Below are positions 41,665 through 50,094 of a stretch of DNA of 64,000 nucleotides, one piece after another. Positions within the stretch are counted from its first letter, which is position 1; each line of letters begins with the position of its first letter. A program made the position numbers and the translations under genes. Under the pieces are notes generated by a model that was given only the letters and a program-made list of their open reading frames with translations, was not told where the DNA came from and did not search any database. Source of the stretch: Verrucomicrobiota bacterium (GTDB lineage: Bacteria > Verrucomicrobiota > Verrucomicrobiae > Limisphaerales > UBA11358); assembly GCA_014860005.1 (NCBI GenBank), contig JACZKP010000110.1, positions 105,298-169,297 on the forward strand, written 5' to 3'.

Positions 41665-42333
41665 ATGATCTATCCGATCCGCAAAACTGAAGCGGCTTCG
41701 AGGCTCGACCTGTCGTGGGACAACCCGGCGTGGGCCGGCGCAGAGGTTCTGGAAGTCCGGCATTTTCGGCCGGAGGGCAGCGAGCACCGGCCGCACACCA
41801 GGGCGAGGCTGCTGTATGACGCGCACGGTTTGCACGGAATCTTTCAGGTCCATGATCGCTACGTGCGCTGCGTGCGGACGGAGTATCACAGCGAAGTGTG
41901 GAAGGACAGTTGCGTGGAGTTCTTTGCCGAACCGAAACGCGACGCGGGGTACTTCAATTTCGAGTTCAACTGCGGCGGCGCGTTCCTGTGCAGCCATATT
42001 GTGGACCCGACTCGGACGCCGAATGGCTTCGCCCAGTTTACCAAAGTGCCGGCGAATCTCGGCCGGTGGATTCAAGTGCGTGCTTCTTTGCCGCGGGTGG
42101 TGGACCCGGAAATCACCGGCCCGGTCGTCTGGACTTTACAGTTCCAAATTCCATTCAAGCTGTTTGAAATGTATGTCGGGCCACTCGGGGCGGTGGCGGG
42201 GCAGGCGTGGCGCGGGAATTTCTACAAGTGCGCGGATGACGGCTCCCATCCGCACTGGGGTTCGTGGTCGCCGGTGGACGAGTTCAATTTCCACCTGCCG
42301 CGCTGTTTCGGGACCCTGCGGTTCGAGTCATGA
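41665..42333 (+). CDS. Carbohydrate-binding family 9-like protein
   Basis: The ATG at 41665 (MIYPIRKTEAASRLDLSWDN) gives 222 aa; the upstream frame is judged non-coding. It has the CBM9-like pattern ARLLYDAHGLHGIFQVHDRY, then VWKDSCVEFFAEPKRDAGYF, NFEFNCGGAFLCSH and a closing VDEFNFHLPRCFGTLRF. No signal peptide is visible, unlike many members. In PVC bacteria such proteins often accompany carbohydrate use and are named by domain only. A terminator follows. Confidence 0.82.
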   Translation: MIYPIRKTEAASRLDLSWDNPAWAGAEVLEVRHFRPEGSEHRPHTRARLLYDAHGLHGIFQVHDRYVRCVRTEYHSEVWKDSCVEFFAEPKRDAGYFNFEFNCGGAFLCSHIVDPTRTPNGFAQFTKVPANLGRWIQVRASLPRVVDPEITGPVVWTLQFQIPFKLFEMYVGPLGAVAGQAWRGNFYKCADDGSHPHWGSWSPVDEFNFHLPRCFGTLRFES

Positions 42334-42347
42334 TCCAAAAGCAAAAC

Positions 42348-42395
42348 ACCCAAGCAACCCGATTGGGTGCTTGGGTATTTGGGTGATTTCTTTTT
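42348..42395. terminator. Bidirectional terminator between CBM9-like and YceI genes
   Basis: ACCCAAGC pairs with GCTTGGGT, with an inner ACCC/GGGT stem, one bulged A and loop GATT. ATTTGGGTGATTTCTTTTT follows. It sits between two converging genes. Confidence 0.7.
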
Positions 42396-42402
42396 GAGCC
42401 GC

Positions 42403-43164
42403 CTACTGCGCCTTTGCCGCGCTCGACCACTCGAAGGTAATCGTAATGTCGTCGCCGGTAGTGATGGACCCCAACACCGGAATTGTTATCTTCGGAGGTT
42501 GGACACCAAAGTCCGTCATCTTGAGCGAAGTCGAGCCGGTGACTTTCATCTTCCCCGCACGCTTCTCGATCACGACCGGCATCTGATTCGTCCGAGCCGC
42601 GCCTTTGATCGTCAACACCCCGGTGGCTTCAAACGTAAACTCTCCAGTGGAACCCGGAGCGGGTTTGGGTTTCAACTCGATGAGCTTATACTCAATCCGC
42701 TTGTGTTTCGGCTCATCCATGTGCTCCTGCATGACTTCGTCCATCCGTTTGGAGTAGCTCTTGAACGCTCGCACCGGCATGAACACCTCAACTCTTGGCC
42801 TGATTGCATTGGAGTTGGTGAGGGCAGACTCAGGGAATTCCGGCTCCACTTCCATAAAGCCTCCGAGCACGAGGCTTTCCATGGTCCAATCGTGAACACT
42901 GGAGGTGCCGGCTATTTTCGCCTTGCTGCCGGAAGGTTGGGCGTCAAATCGAACCAACTCTGTCTGCTCCGTCGGCCTGACGGACTCACTGGTTTCGGTG
43001 ACTGGCGTCGAAACGGCTTCGGACGCAGGTTCAGTCGAGGAAAACACGTCCTCGAATTCGGCGGACGTGTCCTGACTTGGCCCAAACTTGAGGAATAGCA
43101 CTAAGACGACCACCACCGTCATCACCGCCACAATGACCAGTGCTTTCCACGGTTTCGTTTTCAT
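42403..43164 (-). CDS. YceI-family protein, membrane-anchored
   Basis: The 253-aa protein has an N-terminal helix (ALVIVAVMTVVVVLVLFLKF) and a linker, then a YceI-type lipocalin fold (RFDAQPSGSKAKIAGTSSVH; DWTMESLVLGGFMEVEPEF; EFTFEATGVLTIKGAARTNQ; VTGSTSLKMTDFGVQPP). YceI proteins bind isoprenoids or amphiphiles in the periplasm. It is a close paralogue of the next gene, with the same loops and spacing, so the pair arose by duplication. Confidence 0.88.
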   Translation of the reverse strand: MKTKPWKALVIVAVMTVVVVLVLFLKFGPSQDTSAEFEDVFSSTEPASEAVSTPVTETSESVRPTEQTELVRFDAQPSGSKAKIAGTSSVHDWTMESLVLGGFMEVEPEFPESALTNSNAIRPRVEVFMPVRAFKSYSKRMDEVMQEHMDEPKHKRIEYKLIELKPKPAPGSTGEFTFEATGVLTIKGAARTNQMPVVIEKRAGKMKVTGSTSLKMTDFGVQPPKITIPVLGSITTGDDITITFEWSSAAKAQ

Positions 43165-43240
43165 TTATCCCTCTACTTTCCCTGGCAGCGACCAGCCGGA
43201 GGCATCCTTCCTCCGAGTAACTGCAAGCCGAACTGGCCCA

Positions 43241-44038
43241 CTACGACTTGGGCGCGCTGACCCAGTCGAACGTGATCTTGAGATCATCGCCGGTCTTGAT
43301 CGTGGGCATTCCAAAAATGGTCGGGGCGGGCGGTTTGACGCCATACTCCGTCATTTTGAGCGCGGTGCTGCCGGTGACACGCATTTTACCGTCCTTCTTC
43401 TCGATCGTCACCGGCATGGTGGTCGTCTTCGTCGTGCCGTTGATGGTGAGTTCGCCAACGGCGTCAAATTGAAGCGCGCCCGTCGCGCCAGCGGCGGACG
43501 TGGGCTTCAGTTCGGTAAGCTTGTAGGAAATCCGCTTGTGCTTCGATTCGTTCATGTGTTCCTGCATGACCTCGTCCATTTTCTTGTAGGAACTCTTGAA
43601 CGAGCGAACCGGCATGAAGATTTCCACCTTGGGCTTGGCCGCTTGCGCGTCGGTCAGTGCGGATTCAGGAAACTTGGCGTCCGCTTCCATGAAACCCCCG
43701 ATGACGGCGGTTTCCATGGTCCAATCATGAATCGTTGAAGTGCCTTCCATCTTGGCCTTGCTGCCGGTGGGTTGCGCGTCGTAACGCACCGTGCCCGTGG
43801 CGGTGGCTGCCGGGGCCGCTTCGGCGGGAGCCGCCGGGGCCGCAGGCGTGGCGGGTGCCGTTGCCGCCGCAGGAACTGCTTCCGGGGTGGCCGGAGCGGC
43901 TGGCGTAGCAGCTTCCGGGGCCTCCGGGGTTTCGACGGTAGTCTCTTGGGTCGGCTTGCAGGCCAGCAGGAGCGTCAACGCGCAAAGGCTGGCGAGGGTT
44001 TTGACAGGCATTTTCATTTTCAGCGTGTTCGTTTTCAT
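43241..44038 (-). CDS. YceI-family lipoprotein-like protein with Ala/Pro linker
   Basis: The 265-aa protein has an N-terminal signal with a lipobox-like LTLLLACKPT, then about 60 residues of alanine/proline repeats (TPAAPATPEAVPAAATAP) that would form an extended tether. The YceI fold follows (RYDAQPTGSKAKMEGTSTI; DWTMETAVIGGFMEADAKF; TGSTALKMTEYGVKPPAPT). It is likely anchored to a membrane in the periplasm and binds a hydrophobic ligand. It begins 32 bases downstream of the oxidoreductase gene. Confidence 0.9.
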   Translation of the reverse strand: MKTNTLKMKMPVKTLASLCALTLLLACKPTQETTVETPEAPEAATPAAPATPEAVPAAATAPATPAAPAAPAEAAPAATATGTVRYDAQPTGSKAKMEGTSTIHDWTMETAVIGGFMEADAKFPESALTDAQAAKPKVEIFMPVRSFKSSYKKMDEVMQEHMNESKHKRISYKLTELKPTSAAGATGALQFDAVGELTINGTTKTTTMPVTIEKKDGKMRVTGSTALKMTEYGVKPPAPTIFGMPTIKTGDDLKITFDWVSAPKS

Positions 44039-44070
44039 GGTTCGTTTGGGATTCGGTTTGCCCCGGGCCT

Positions 44071-45441
44071 TCAGGCCAGTTCAAACCATTCTTTCTTCAG
44101 TTCAATCCGTTGGCGTTTGGTGATGGCTTCGTTGGCCTTGATGGCCAGCACGGTGGCATTGAAGCCGTCCTGATAATTGGCGGCCGGGCGCCACTTCACT
44201 TCGCCGAGTTGCTGCGCCAGCGTGGCTTTGTCCACCGAACCGAAGGTGTCTTTGATGTCCTGCACCATCTCGGCGACTTCCGCGCAGTTGCCCAGGAACG
44301 ACTCCAGCGCGTAGTAAAGCGTCGGAAACGGGAAGGCTGAATTGTCAGTGGCCTTGTCGTCCAGCGCGTCCTGTTTGGAGCCACCGGCAATGAGCGCGAT
44401 GCCGGTTTCCTTGTAGAACGAATCCTTGCGGGCATAAACCTCCCAGCCCAGCAGCGGGGAATCCACCTCCTTGAACATCCACGCCTTGTTGTCGCGCATC
44501 ATCACGGCGGCGTCGCTGCCGTAAAGGATCTCATGCTCCGAATCGAACGAGTTGGCCAGCGTGGAACTGTAGGCCAGGCGGACGTCGTTGGGATACTCGA
44601 CCACGAGATGGAGCGTATCGGCCACGTCGCGGCCATCGTTCCAGAAATTGATCGAGCCAAAGCCAGTCACCGCCACCGCATCCGCGTTGATAAACCAACC
44701 CGCCTGGTCAATTTGATGAATGCCGACTTCGCCAGGCAGGCCGAGCGACGTGGCCTGACTCAACCGCCAGTTCAACGCCTTCTCGCGATCGACGTTCGGC
44801 GAGGTCGAGCGCCAGCTTTGCTTCTTGTGCCACTGGGCGCGGGCCATGATGAGTTTGCCGAGCGCGCCGGACCGGATGAACGGCAGCAGAAACAGGCGTT
44901 GCGGGTCCGAACGCATCTGCAAGCCGGGCTGGAACACCACCTCCGGATTGTTCTTGGCCGCCAAGGCGATGGCCCGCGCATCTTCGAGAGAAGTAGCCAG
45001 CGGCGCTTCGCAATACACATGCTTGCCTGCCTTCAAAGCCGCGATGGCCAAGTCCTTGTGCTGATGGGAAGGTGTGGCGATGACGACGGTCTGAATGTCC
45101 TTGTTATCAATGATCGCCTGGGCGTCCTCCACCTGCGCGGCGCCGGGCGCCTTGCTGGAACTGCGGCGCACCATGGCCGGGTAATTGTCGCAAATGGCAA
45201 CGATCTCCGCCTGTTCGAGCCGGCCAAGCTGGTCCAGAATTTCCCGGCCCCAGACTCCCAAGCCGATGATCCCGACCTTGATTTTTGGACCGACGGGTTT
45301 CTTTTCCTCTTCGCCGGTGGCCTGCGCAAACAGCGGCACGCCGCCCAGCATCGTCATCAGCGTGGCAAAGGAGCCGCCCTTCAAAAAATCGCGGCGATTG
45401 AAGCCGGCGCTGTCCGTCTGCGGTACATTCATGTGGTTCAT
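44071..45441 (-). CDS. TAT-exported Gfo/Idh/MocA family oxidoreductase
   Basis: The 456-aa protein has a twin-arginine signal (GFNRRDFLKGGSFATLMTML). The Rossmann NAD(P)-binding domain has KVGIIGLGVWGREILDQLGR and HVYCEAPLATSLEDARAIA (the EAP loop, EKP in relatives). The C-terminal alpha/beta domain has EVGIHQIDQAGWFINADAVAV. Such secreted oxidoreductases are abundant in PVC bacteria and act on sugars or cyclitols. It is upstream of the YceI pair and downstream of the ThuA gene. Confidence 0.94.
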   Translation of the reverse strand: MNHMNVPQTDSAGFNRRDFLKGGSFATLMTMLGGVPLFAQATGEEEKKPVGPKIKVGIIGLGVWGREILDQLGRLEQAEIVAICDNYPAMVRRSSSKAPGAAQVEDAQAIIDNKDIQTVVIATPSHQHKDLAIAALKAGKHVYCEAPLATSLEDARAIALAAKNNPEVVFQPGLQMRSDPQRLFLLPFIRSGALGKLIMARAQWHKKQSWRSTSPNVDREKALNWRLSQATSLGLPGEVGIHQIDQAGWFINADAVAVTGFGSINFWNDGRDVADTLHLVVEYPNDVRLAYSSTLANSFDSEHEILYGSDAAVMMRDNKAWMFKEVDSPLLGWEVYARKDSFYKETGIALIAGGSKQDALDDKATDNSAFPFPTLYYALESFLGNCAEVAEMVQDIKDTFGSVDKATLAQQLGEVKWRPAANYQDGFNATVLAIKANEAITKRQRIELKKEWFELA

Positions 45442-45532
45442 TGTGTTCTGCGCGTGGTGTTAATCGCTAAACCTATATTGTTGGAACATTACTATCTGTT
45501 GGCCGCAAGGCAAATTCCTTCACCTAACCCTT

Positions 45533-46462
45533 TTAGGGGATCACCGGGGCCGGCAGCCGGACTTCGCCCTTTTCCAGACCCAACGCCCATTTGATCCCGC
45601 CCAGAATGTGCTCCTGATATTGCCGGCTGATTTCGGGCGAATTCTTCCGCCCGCCGCCCCGCGCGTCCGTCCAGTCTGCGTCCCAAATATCCTCGCGATG
45701 GCCCAGCGACGTGTAGAAGACGCGGCCCGTGCCGTACTCCTTGATCCATGCGATGGGGTAATCGCCCGGCGTCTTGTTGTTGGGTTCTTTGTCGAGCGTC
45801 AGCAAACCGTGGACTTTGGTGCGGTCGAAATTCTTGAACAGATAAATCTCGTCAAACACCGTCCACGTGTCGCCGAGGTGGCGGCACGCGGCGCACGACT
45901 TGTCCTGGTTGATCGCCTCCACCTCCACCTGGGCGCCGTGGGATTTGAACGTTCCCCCGATCATCTCCACAAACGGCGGGTAATTATGGAACGTGTCCGT
46001 GGCCGAGTGCATGCCCACAAACCCTTTGCCGGATTTGATCCAGTCCATGAACGCTTCCTTGTCGGGCAGCGGCAACTCGCCGGTGGTGTTGGCAAAAATC
46101 ACCGCATCGTATTTCTTGAGCGCGGCGGCGGTCATCTTTTCGGCGAGCACGGCTTTGATGGCCGCTTCATATTTCGCTTTGTCCGGCTTGCCATCCGCGC
46201 CGCGGTATTGCGGATCGTTGTTCTCCACGCGCGCGTATTCCACCGTGAAAATGCCGGTGCGTTTGGCCAGTTCACCGATCACCTTCTCCGCCGTGGGAAT
46301 GGAACTGTGGCGGAAACCGGTGGTGGTGGTGACCACCAGCACATGCTTGGGAGTCTGGGCTGGGGCAAGGCTGACGCCAAACGAAGCGAGCCCCAGGCCG
46401 GCCAGGAGCAACGTGGTGACCAGACTGGGGCGCCCGAAACAGGGAATTAGATTTGTCTTCAT
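45533..46462 (-). CDS. ThuA-like protein
   Basis: The ATG at 46462 (MKTNLIPCFGRPSLVTTLLL) gives 309 aa with a signal peptide ending near APAQT. The class I glutamine-amidotransferase-like ThuA fold has KHVLVVTTTTGFRHSSIPTA, YDAVIFANTTGELPLPD, GFVGMHSATDTFHNYP and YGTGRVFYTSLGHREDIW. ThuA is linked to trehalose/sugar metabolism. In PVC bacteria these proteins accompany Gfo/Idh/MocA oxidoreductases, as here. Exact activity is unproven. It is 90 bases upstream of the oxidoreductase gene. Confidence 0.92.
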   Translation of the reverse strand: MKTNLIPCFGRPSLVTTLLLAGLGLASFGVSLAPAQTPKHVLVVTTTTGFRHSSIPTAEKVIGELAKRTGIFTVEYARVENNDPQYRGADGKPDKAKYEAAIKAVLAEKMTAAALKKYDAVIFANTTGELPLPDKEAFMDWIKSGKGFVGMHSATDTFHNYPPFVEMIGGTFKSHGAQVEVEAINQDKSCAACRHLGDTWTVFDEIYLFKNFDRTKVHGLLTLDKEPNNKTPGDYPIAWIKEYGTGRVFYTSLGHREDIWDADWTDARGGGRKNSPEISRQYQEHILGGIKWALGLEKGEVRLPAPVIP

Positions 46463-46751
46463 AGAATTGATTGCTTGTGAAACCGACACGGTTCGGATGA
46501 TGAGACATTCCCAGCCGCGAGGGAATTCAATTTTTGGCGTGGCGCGCGCCCGCCAACGGCCAGACTCCAGCAGCATTTCCGGTTGCTTCATGTGCGGCGT
46601 GGAACTTGAAGCGGCGGATCAACCGCAACCCTCGCGCAACAGTTTTGGCGTGGACACGCTGTAGCCCGATGGATACCGTCAACCCACTCCAATGAATGTG
46701 ACGGCCAGAAACCAAACCGCCTGTAAATGAGAAGGGAAAAACGCATTACTC

Positions 46752-47339
46752 ATGCGCACAATGAACGATCCAATCCAAATCGTGATGTCGACGCTTGAAG
46801 CTGCGTCCAAGCTCGGTGTTCGGCAACTGGAGAACGGCACAAAACTTATCGGGCGAACCCCACATGTCGCGCCCGAAGCGTGGTTGCATGCGGTGTTCGC
46901 GCCAATTTCGCACCACGACGTGCTTCAATTGGAGAAATCTCTCGGTCGTAAGATTCCCGAACCGTACCGACATTTCCTGACAAGTTTTGCAAATGGACTG
47001 AGCATTTATTCGGAATGCTTGAGTCTTGATGGTTTGCGAACAAGTTATGCCCGGCGGGGAGACGAAGTGTGGCAACCCTTCGCTATTGATACACCGAACG
47101 TGTACGAGAGACCAAGAGACGCCGATCCACGGCATTTCTTCATCGGTGGTTATGGCCAGGATGGCTCGCTGCTCTACATAGATGGTGTAAAAGTCTACCG
47201 GTGCAGCCGTGAATCTGTTGAACCGTTACACGAATGGAATGGCTTTGAAACCATGTTGATTGGCGAAGTGGAAAGGCTGGTAGCGTTATTTGACGAAAAT
47301 GGCCGTAAGAAGAATCCAAAAGCGCCTACTACTCCATAA
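46752..47339 (+). CDS. SMI1/KNR4 family protein, probable immunity protein
   Basis: The 195-aa protein contains the SMI1/KNR4 core HDVLQLEKSLGRKIPEPYRH, FLTSFANGLSIYSE, HFFIGGYGQDGSLLYIDG and EWNGFETMLIGEVERL. In bacteria this fold commonly gives immunity against polymorphic toxins. It lies just upstream of an RHS gene remnant on the same strand. Its GC is lower than that of neighbouring genes, which fits transfer. The toxin it might match is not intact here. Confidence 0.85.
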   Translation: MRTMNDPIQIVMSTLEAASKLGVRQLENGTKLIGRTPHVAPEAWLHAVFAPISHHDVLQLEKSLGRKIPEPYRHFLTSFANGLSIYSECLSLDGLRTSYARRGDEVWQPFAIDTPNVYERPRDADPRHFFIGGYGQDGSLLYIDGVKVYRCSRESVEPLHEWNGFETMLIGEVERLVALFDENGRKKNPKAPTTP

Positions 47340-47400
47340 ACGGCTGACCAGTCGCGCGGTTATTGATTCTTGGGCGCGGGGCTTCGGACCGGATTCAATG

Positions 47401-48286
47401 TCAAGTGATGCTGCACCGTTAAGGGCCGGGGTATTCGTCCATTTACAACACCTACGATTCGCTGGCCCGATTGGCCGACACGACGTTGAGCACGTCGCTG
47501 CAGAACTACAACCAGCACGCCTACGAGTACAACCCGGCGCACCAGCGCACGCGGCAGACCTCCGCGGTGGCAATTAAGTGAACTACACCTACGACAACAT
47601 CGGCCAATTGAAGACGGCCAAGGGTTGGGAAACCGGCGGGTCAACGGCGCGGTTGCAGGAGCAGTGCGGGTATGCGTATGAGGTTGCTGACCAACGAAGT
47701 GCGTTACGTTTACCCCGTGAGATACAACTGCTTGCTCCAATCATGGCGGCTGAGGACGGGACACCCATGGGCGGTGTTGGACTCTTCCGAAAGGTTATCT
47801 CACGGGGTGAATGACGGCATGCTGGTCGTTCAGGAACGCGACGCGAACAACGTGGCGCGGGTGAGTTACACGCGGGGCACGGACCTGAGCGGGAGCCTGC
47901 AAGACGCGGGCGGGATTGGCGGCTTATTGGCCCGCACCGATCACTCAACCCTCAACCTTCAACCTTCAACCGCTCACACCTACTACCATGCCGATGGGAA
48001 CGGCAACATCACGGCTTTGGTGAACACGAACGGGGCGGTGGTGGCGCGGTATCAGTATGCTCCATACGGCAATTTGCTGGGCATGGCCGGGCCGCTGGCG
48101 GAGGCGAACGTTTACCGTTTCAGCAACAAGGAATGGCACGCCAACGCGGGGCAGTATTACTACGGCTTCCGCTTCTACGAGCCGAATTTGCAGCGCTGGT
48201 TGAATCCAGATCCGATTGGGAAAATGGGCAAGCGATCTCCCGCCTGGGGCTTTTTGCTTCCTGACGGCATTCCTTGTTCCCCATAG
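47401..48286 (+). pseudogene. RHS-repeat protein remnant (frameshifted)
   Basis: Three frames together give an RHS C-terminal core. The first piece (SLQNYNQHAYEYNPAHQRT) ends at a stop at 47579-47581. The second (NYTYDNIGQLKTAKGWETG) begins in another frame. The third holds DGMLVVQERDANNVARVSYT, YYHADGNGNITALVNTNG and GQYYYGFRFYEPNLQRWLNPDPIG. After DPIG the usual variable toxin tail is replaced by about 20 unrelated residues. No start or N-terminal portion exists. It is a relic of a polymorphic toxin next to an SMI1 gene. Confidence 0.85.
47945..47972 (+). repeat. Heptamer tandem repeat TCAACCY in RHS remnant
   Basis: Four copies of a 7-base unit: TCAACCC, TCAACCT, TCAACCT, TCAACCG. They encode STLNLQPST inside the RHS frame, just before the conserved YYHADGNGN stretch. 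Confidence 0.8.
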
Positions 48287-48530
48287 CCTACCCACCATTC
48301 CCTCAGTCACGGTTGCCGTGAATCCGGAGCTGCATCGCATGGCGAGCCAGCGTTCACCGTACGCAAGGTTATCACCGACCGTTGGCTGCATCTCGTGCGC
48401 TCCAATGGCGCACTGTGCGGCGGAAGACACATTTAAGTGTGCCATTAGGACGCTATACATGTCTGAAGATAATCATGTAAAAACATAGTAATACTCTTAT
48501 GAACAATAACTTGAAACGTTGGATGCTGGC

Positions 48531-48546
48531 TGGCATTTCGCCAGCT
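48531..48546 (+). promoter_or_regulatory. Sigma-54-like promoter upstream of hsp20 pair
   Basis: TGGCATTTCGCCAGCT on the plus strand, followed by TAGA, has GG and GC ten bases apart. Predicted start near 48557 gives a 38-base leader with an AAAGGA ribosome site before the ATG at 48595. In 48287-48530 I see no gene beyond RHS debris. An alternative reading is a CTGGC..GCCAG hairpin. Confidence 0.6.
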
Positions 48547-48594
48547 TAGAGTTGTTCGTTAACAATTAACAACACAACCGAAAGGATACAGCGT

Positions 48595-49062
48595 ATGAAT
48601 GTTATTCGATGGCAACGACCGTTTCTCACTCCCTGGCAGAGTGTGGGACGGCTTTCCGATCTGCGGGCTGAAATTGATCGCTTGTTCGACTCGCCACTCG
48701 CCGAGTTGACCGGATCCTCGAGACTCTTGAGCGGATGGACGCCCGCGCTTGACGTGTTCGAGGACAAGGACAACTTCATCGTGACCGTTGAACTTCCCGG
48801 CATGAAAAAGGAGCATATTGACGTTTCGCTGCACGAAGGCTCCCTGAGCATCTCAGGCGAACGCAAGAGCGAAACCCAGCACGAAGACGCCGAGGTCTAT
48901 CGGGCGGAAAGATTCGTGGGACGATTCCAGCGAACCGTGACCCTCCCGTCGCCCGTCGCCTCGGACAAGGTCAAAGCGCAGTACCAAGACGGCGTCCTGA
49001 CAGTCACGCTGGCCAAGACCGAGGAAGCCAAACCCAAACAGATAGATATCTCGGTAGGCTGA
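48595..49062 (+). CDS. Hsp20/alpha-crystallin small heat-shock protein
   Basis: The 155-aa protein has the N-terminus MNVIRWQRPFLTPWQSVGRL, then an alpha-crystallin domain (WTPALDVFEDKDNFIVTVEL; GMKKEHIDVSLHEGSLSISG; FQRTVTLPSPVASDKVKAQY; DGVLTVTLAKTEEAKPK). The IxI-like tail is IDISV. It holds unfolding proteins in large oligomers. It has a good ribosome site and a sigma-54-like promoter. It pairs with a second Hsp20 gene 75 bases downstream. Confidence 0.96.
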   Translation: MNVIRWQRPFLTPWQSVGRLSDLRAEIDRLFDSPLAELTGSSRLLSGWTPALDVFEDKDNFIVTVELPGMKKEHIDVSLHEGSLSISGERKSETQHEDAEVYRAERFVGRFQRTVTLPSPVASDKVKAQYQDGVLTVTLAKTEEAKPKQIDISVG

Positions 49063-49077
49063 ATCATCAACTCATCC

Positions 49078-49105
49078 CCTCCGGCGGACGACAGTCCGCC
49101 GGAGG
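49078..49105. other. Perfect 12-bp hairpin between the two hsp20 genes
   Basis: CCTCCGGCGGAC and GTCCGCCGGAGG pair fully around a GACA loop. No T-tract follows, so it is not a standard terminator. It may stabilise or attenuate the upstream transcript, or be a member of the GC-rich palindrome family at 49.6-50.1 kb. Confidence 0.8.
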
Positions 49106-49137
49106 AACACCAAACTACTTTCAACCATCAAGACACC

Positions 49138-49518
49138 ATGAAAGCAACACTGCAAAAAGACTCACCCAAAACCAACGAACGCAATCAACCCGAGGAATTC
49201 TTCGCACCCGAAGTGAACATCTTCGAAACCAAGGCGGGCTACGTCTTGGAGGCGGAAATGCCCGGCGTCAACAAGGATGGTTTGGAAATCACGCTCGAAG
49301 GCACGGAAATCACCATTACTGGCCGGCGCACCATTATCCACGGCCCGGCCGAAGCGCTCCTGCGCGAGCGCCGGGTGGCTGACTTCCGCCGCGTTTTCGA
49401 ACTCGATCCCACCATTGATACTTCGCGGATCAACGCGCGGATGAACCAAGGCGTGCTGACCCTCCACTTGCCGAAATCCGAACGTGTCAAACCGCGAAAA
49501 ATCATGGTGAATGATTAA
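49138..49518 (+). CDS. Hsp20-family protein, second copy
   Basis: The 126-aa protein lacks most of the N-terminal arm. The alpha-crystallin domain covers FAPEVNIFETKAGYVLEAEM, GVNKDGLEITLEGTEITITG, RRVADFRRVFELDPTIDTSR and NQGVLTLHLPKSERVKPRK. It probably forms mixed oligomers with the neighbour. It follows the hairpin and has only a weak ribosome site, so its level may depend on the upstream transcript. Confidence 0.94.
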   Translation: MKATLQKDSPKTNERNQPEEFFAPEVNIFETKAGYVLEAEMPGVNKDGLEITLEGTEITITGRRTIIHGPAEALLRERRVADFRRVFELDPTIDTSRINARMNQGVLTLHLPKSERVKPRKIMVND

Positions 49519-50094
49519 CCAGACTTGGACTGCAACTGGCAGTCCCCCCACCCTTGCTCAACCGCAGGGGCAGTTCAATTAGTTCATGTCGTAGCAGCCG
49601 ACCTGAGTCGCCGGTGACTAAAACACGTGAGCATAAGCCAACCGACATCGACTGCTACGACAGCAAGTGCAGCAAATGGGAATACCTCTCGTTGACAAGC
49701 GGCAATGTCGTCTGAGCCGGTCCGGCCATTCTGAACTTCGCCGCAACCAACGAACTTCACGACGACGGAGTTGCCGTCCACGATGAACGGTTTACTCGCC
49801 GCCAGCGCGCAACACCACGCGAGCCAAGCCGCTTCGCGCTAGAGTTGTTTCAGCGTGTGAAAGTGCGTGGCCGTCGCGCCGTAGCCGCCGACGTGAGGAG
49901 GCGTATCTGCAGAAGAAGTTTGGTCCGCCTCCACCTCGGCGGCTACCAGGCGAGACACAGTTTGTGTTGATGACGATGCGGCGGCTGCGGTAGCCGCGGA
50001 CGTCAGTCCGCGCATTCTAACCGTAATGCAAGTATGCGCCGACGGACGTTGGCGGCTACGAGGCGCGCAGCATCCCTTGGCATTCATAAATCCC
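49519..50094. repeat. Intergenic region with degenerate GC-rich palindromic repeats
   Basis: No convincing gene is seen. Several partly palindromic pieces recur: GTAGCAGCCGACCTGAGTCG near 49591, GTAGCCGCCGACGTGAGGAG near 49882 and GTAGCCGCGGACGTCAGTCC near 49990, with a related CGGACGTTGGCGGCTACGAG near 50043. They look like decayed copies of a REP-type element. Short frames here are repeat-derived. Confidence 0.5.
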
